Shown piece by piece: positions 18,807 to 20,333 of a stretch of DNA of 20,333 nt. Position 1 is the stretch's first letter; every line of letters begins with the position of its first letter. The DNA is from Cristatella mucedo. Lineage: Eukaryota; Bryozoa; Phylactolaemata; Cristatellidae. The stretch spans positions 1-20,333 of the forward strand of contig WPIO01000600.1 of the NCBI GenBank assembly GCA_009760855.2. The letters are read 5' to 3'. The notes under the pieces were generated by a model. It had not been told where the DNA came from, ran no database searches, and worked only from the letters and a program-made list of their open reading frames with translations. The position numbers and the translations under genes were made by a program.

Positions 18807-18894
18807 ACTTTAATTCATAAGCACCTACTATCTTTCTAGAATGATCGTTGAATTATTCACCCTTACGCCGCGAAAACATTGCTTATTGAGCCTC
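18807..18894. other. AT-rich right edge of the virus-like element
   Basis: Short stretch upstream of the polymerase start on the minus strand. It shows no recognisable gene or terminal inverted repeat matching the left edge near 11,020. A real element end may lie here. Confidence 0.35.
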
Positions 18895-18980
<86 letters not shown>

Positions 18981-18987
18981 TATATAA
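18895..18987. repeat. (CA)n/(TA)n microsatellite
   Basis: A few CA units run into about 70 bases of uninterrupted TA (18905-18974), then a single C and more AT. It gives a spurious Ile/Tyr repeat frame on the minus strand. The tract sits next to the presumed right edge of the virus-like element. Confidence 0.95.
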
Positions 18988-19440
18988 TAAAATTATTCAA
19001 TATCAAATGAATAAATATGGTATACATTTTTGCTCTATTATTAGTAGTAAGTCTAGTGAGATAGTCAACAAAGTCATACATGCAACCAAGTGCGTAGTAT
19101 GTAACAAACTAGCGTAGTATATGTTTTTAGTGGGTTAGAGTCGCTACACTTGACATGAAAACCACACCTGAGCGGCGCGAAGGTGGGGTTTCGAGGGTCA
19201 AGGGTGGGGACGCTAAACAGTAAAAACGTATAATACTTGTCTGTGAGTAGCAGGATCGTGGTAGCGCTGAAGAACGCTCATATCCTATCGTAGCAAGTCC
19301 GTATCCGTAACGTAGACGCGTCTATTTGACAGCCGCGGACGGTTACAGGCATTCAACAGTGGCCATGACGTACACCAACCACTCTGTGGCCGATAGCTCA
19401 AACTAGCTCCAATGGCAATGCCGAGTCTGGAAGCGTAACT
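18988..19440. other. Anonymous DNA right of the virus-like element
   Basis: The first about 100 bp (to about 19,090) are AT-rich and on the minus strand read MYDFVDYLTRLTTNNRAKMY. That could be a last scrap of element coding, but there is no family evidence. From about 19,130 composition becomes GC-richer, like the flank. No gene is recognised. Confidence 0.35.
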
Positions 19441-19940
19441 GCCTGCCTGTTTCATAGCGCCAGCGTTTACGCAGCCTCAGCCGTAGATTAAGCATAATCG
19501 CATAATCGCGAATAATGATTATCAGCCATAATCTGATTGGCTTAGCTGGCCCCTGTTTCAACAATTCAGGAATACTGAATATCAGTCGTAATTGAATGAT
19601 TTCGCTCGCCGCCGCCGTTTCAATGCATGCAGGATATCGAGCGCTGTCTCGTTACAGTTGGCGTATTTCGGGCCTCAGTCGTACGTTTCACGCGTTATGC
19701 TCCTACAAAGTAGCGATTTCGCGCGGTCGCCGCACTGCAGAGTCGGCGAGGCCGCGTGGCGTCGCGTGCGGCGGACGGGGCGTCGGATTCACGACCGACT
19801 AACGCTGCGAAAATTCGTTGCGTGGCGCCTGGCAACGGAGCCACAACTAGCCGCATCCGCTCTGCCGCTGCAACAGAGCCGAAGAGAGCGGAGGCTCGGC
19901 GATCGATGGACCGGCGGGCGGGGAGGGAAGTGGCTGGCGC
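19441..19940. other. CpG-rich DNA with faint degenerate repeats
   Basis: No gene is recognised. Motifs of the form CAGYCRTA recur at about 19478, 19523, 19583 and 19676, each with a GTTTCA-like element upstream of some copies. Spacings are irregular (about 45, 60 and 93 bp), so this is at best a decayed tandem repeat. From about 19,690 the sequence is GC- and CpG-rich and could be a CpG island of a neighbouring gene outside the window. Confidence 0.35.
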
Positions 19941-19978
<38 letters not shown>

Positions 19979-20177
19979 CTCTGTCGCTTGCTTGTCGCTC
20001 TCTGTCTGTCGCTCTCTGTCTGTCTGTGTCTGTCATCTCCTGTGTCTGTCTCTGTCTAAAACTCTTCCCTCTCTCTCTCTCTCCTCTCTCTCTGTCTCTC
20101 TCTCCTCTCATCTCCTCTCTCTTCTCTAGGTCTCTCCTCTGTCTCTTCTAACCTCGTCTCTCATCTGTCCTCTCTCT

Positions 20178-20273
<96 letters not shown>

Positions 20274-20325
20274 GGTTTCTTTTCTCTCTTTCTTCCTCAC
20301 ACATCTTCTCTCTCTCCTCTGCTTG
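19941..20325. repeat. Long (TC)n polypyrimidine tract
   Basis: Begins with a (CT)n run at about 19943-19975, passes through imperfect TC/TGTC variants, and ends in an almost pure CT run from about 20,180 to 20,270. One strand is nearly all pyrimidine. Such tracts can form triplex (H-DNA) structures and are slippage-prone. All frames across it are low-complexity artefacts. Confidence 0.95.
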
Positions 20326-20333
20326 GGTCAACG

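Larger units (their letters stand above)
11022..18860. mobile_element. Decayed endogenous virus-like element with protein-primed PolB (Polinton/adintovirus type), partial
   Basis: An AT-rich, gene-dense block unlike both flanks. It carries, on the minus strand, a long family B DNA polymerase and several small genes, and on the plus strand a tail-fibre-like gene converging on them with a short overlap. Such polymerases occur in Polinton/Maverick elements, adintoviruses and their relatives. The left edge cuts into the fibre-like gene, so the element is truncated there. The right edge is unclear: it lies between the polymerase start (18806) and the (TA)n tract (about 18895), or as far as 19.1 kb. 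I saw no terminal inverted repeats, integrase, packaging ATPase, protease or capsid gene. All larger genes have stops or frameshifts, so this is a relic. Its own genes are also interrupted by two LINE copies. Confidence 0.75.

Noticed and set aside
11022-18860. Terminal inverted repeats or retroviral-type integrase of a complete Polinton
   Set aside because: I compared the edges by eye and looked for integrase motifs on both strands without finding either; the element is therefore called partial.
18863-19081. Minus-strand frame with a long Ile/Tyr repeat
   Set aside because: The repeat is the translation of the (TA)n microsatellite. Only the first about 35 codons could be coding and they match nothing I know.
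19592-20151. Arg- or Leu/Ser-rich frames through the TC tract
   Set aside because: Artefacts of (TC)n and GC-rich sequence; no recognisable protein.
1-20333. CRISPR array or bacterial defence island
   Set aside because: No regularly spaced direct repeats; gene content and splice signals are eukaryotic.

Overview
The window looks like ordinary nuclear DNA of a metazoan, probably an invertebrate. It holds spliced metalloprotease (ADAM-type) exons, a hAT DNA transposon, CR1/L2-type LINEs ending in (ATT)n, tRNA-derived SINEs and long microsatellites. There are no bacterial-style operons. I cannot name the species from the sequence.

Layout. 1-1093: anonymous. 1094-3797: a complete but coding-dead hAT transposon with a perfect 8-bp target duplication. 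3.9-5.3 kb: a LINE-tail scrap, a GC-rich triplet-repeat block, and on the minus strand the disintegrin and Cys-rich part of an ADAM-like gene, broken by a stop, a frameshift and a tRNA-SINE. 5.3-6.2 kb: anonymous, with two CRE palindromes 20 bp apart. 6.24-9.74 kb: a nearly complete LINE (endonuclease plus reverse transcriptase) with one frameshift and a 3' hairpin. 9.83-10.02 kb: a minus-strand exon that looks like the end of a reprolysin catalytic domain, in the right order and orientation to belong to the same ADAM-like gene. 10.39-10.52 kb: a SINE whose tail resembles the tail of the LINE. 10.53-11.0 kb: anonymous, ending in another LINE-tail scrap.

11.02 to about 18.85 kb, possibly to 19.1 kb, is the most interesting part. 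It is an AT-rich, gene-dense block that I read as a decayed endogenous virus-like element carrying a protein-primed family B DNA polymerase of the Polinton/Maverick/adintovirus kind. The polymerase runs on the minus strand across almost 5 kb and is riddled with stops and frameshifts. Two 5'-truncated LINE copies in opposite orientations interrupt it; one has a 6-bp target duplication that marks the break in the polymerase reading frame. Downstream on the same strand are small unrecognised genes. Facing them on the plus strand, overlapping tail to tail, is a truncated gene with phage-tail-fibre-like 'GGTLSGTLDM / NKI' repeats. No integrase, packaging ATPase, protease or recognisable major capsid is in the window, so the element is partial and its exact family is open.

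18.9-20.3 kb: a long (TA)n tract, a CpG-rich anonymous stretch, and a long (TC)n polypyrimidine tract at the end. No intact cellular gene is complete in this window. The story is of nested insertions: virus-like element first, LINEs into it later, with a LINE, a SINE and a hAT around or inside a dying ADAM-like locus.
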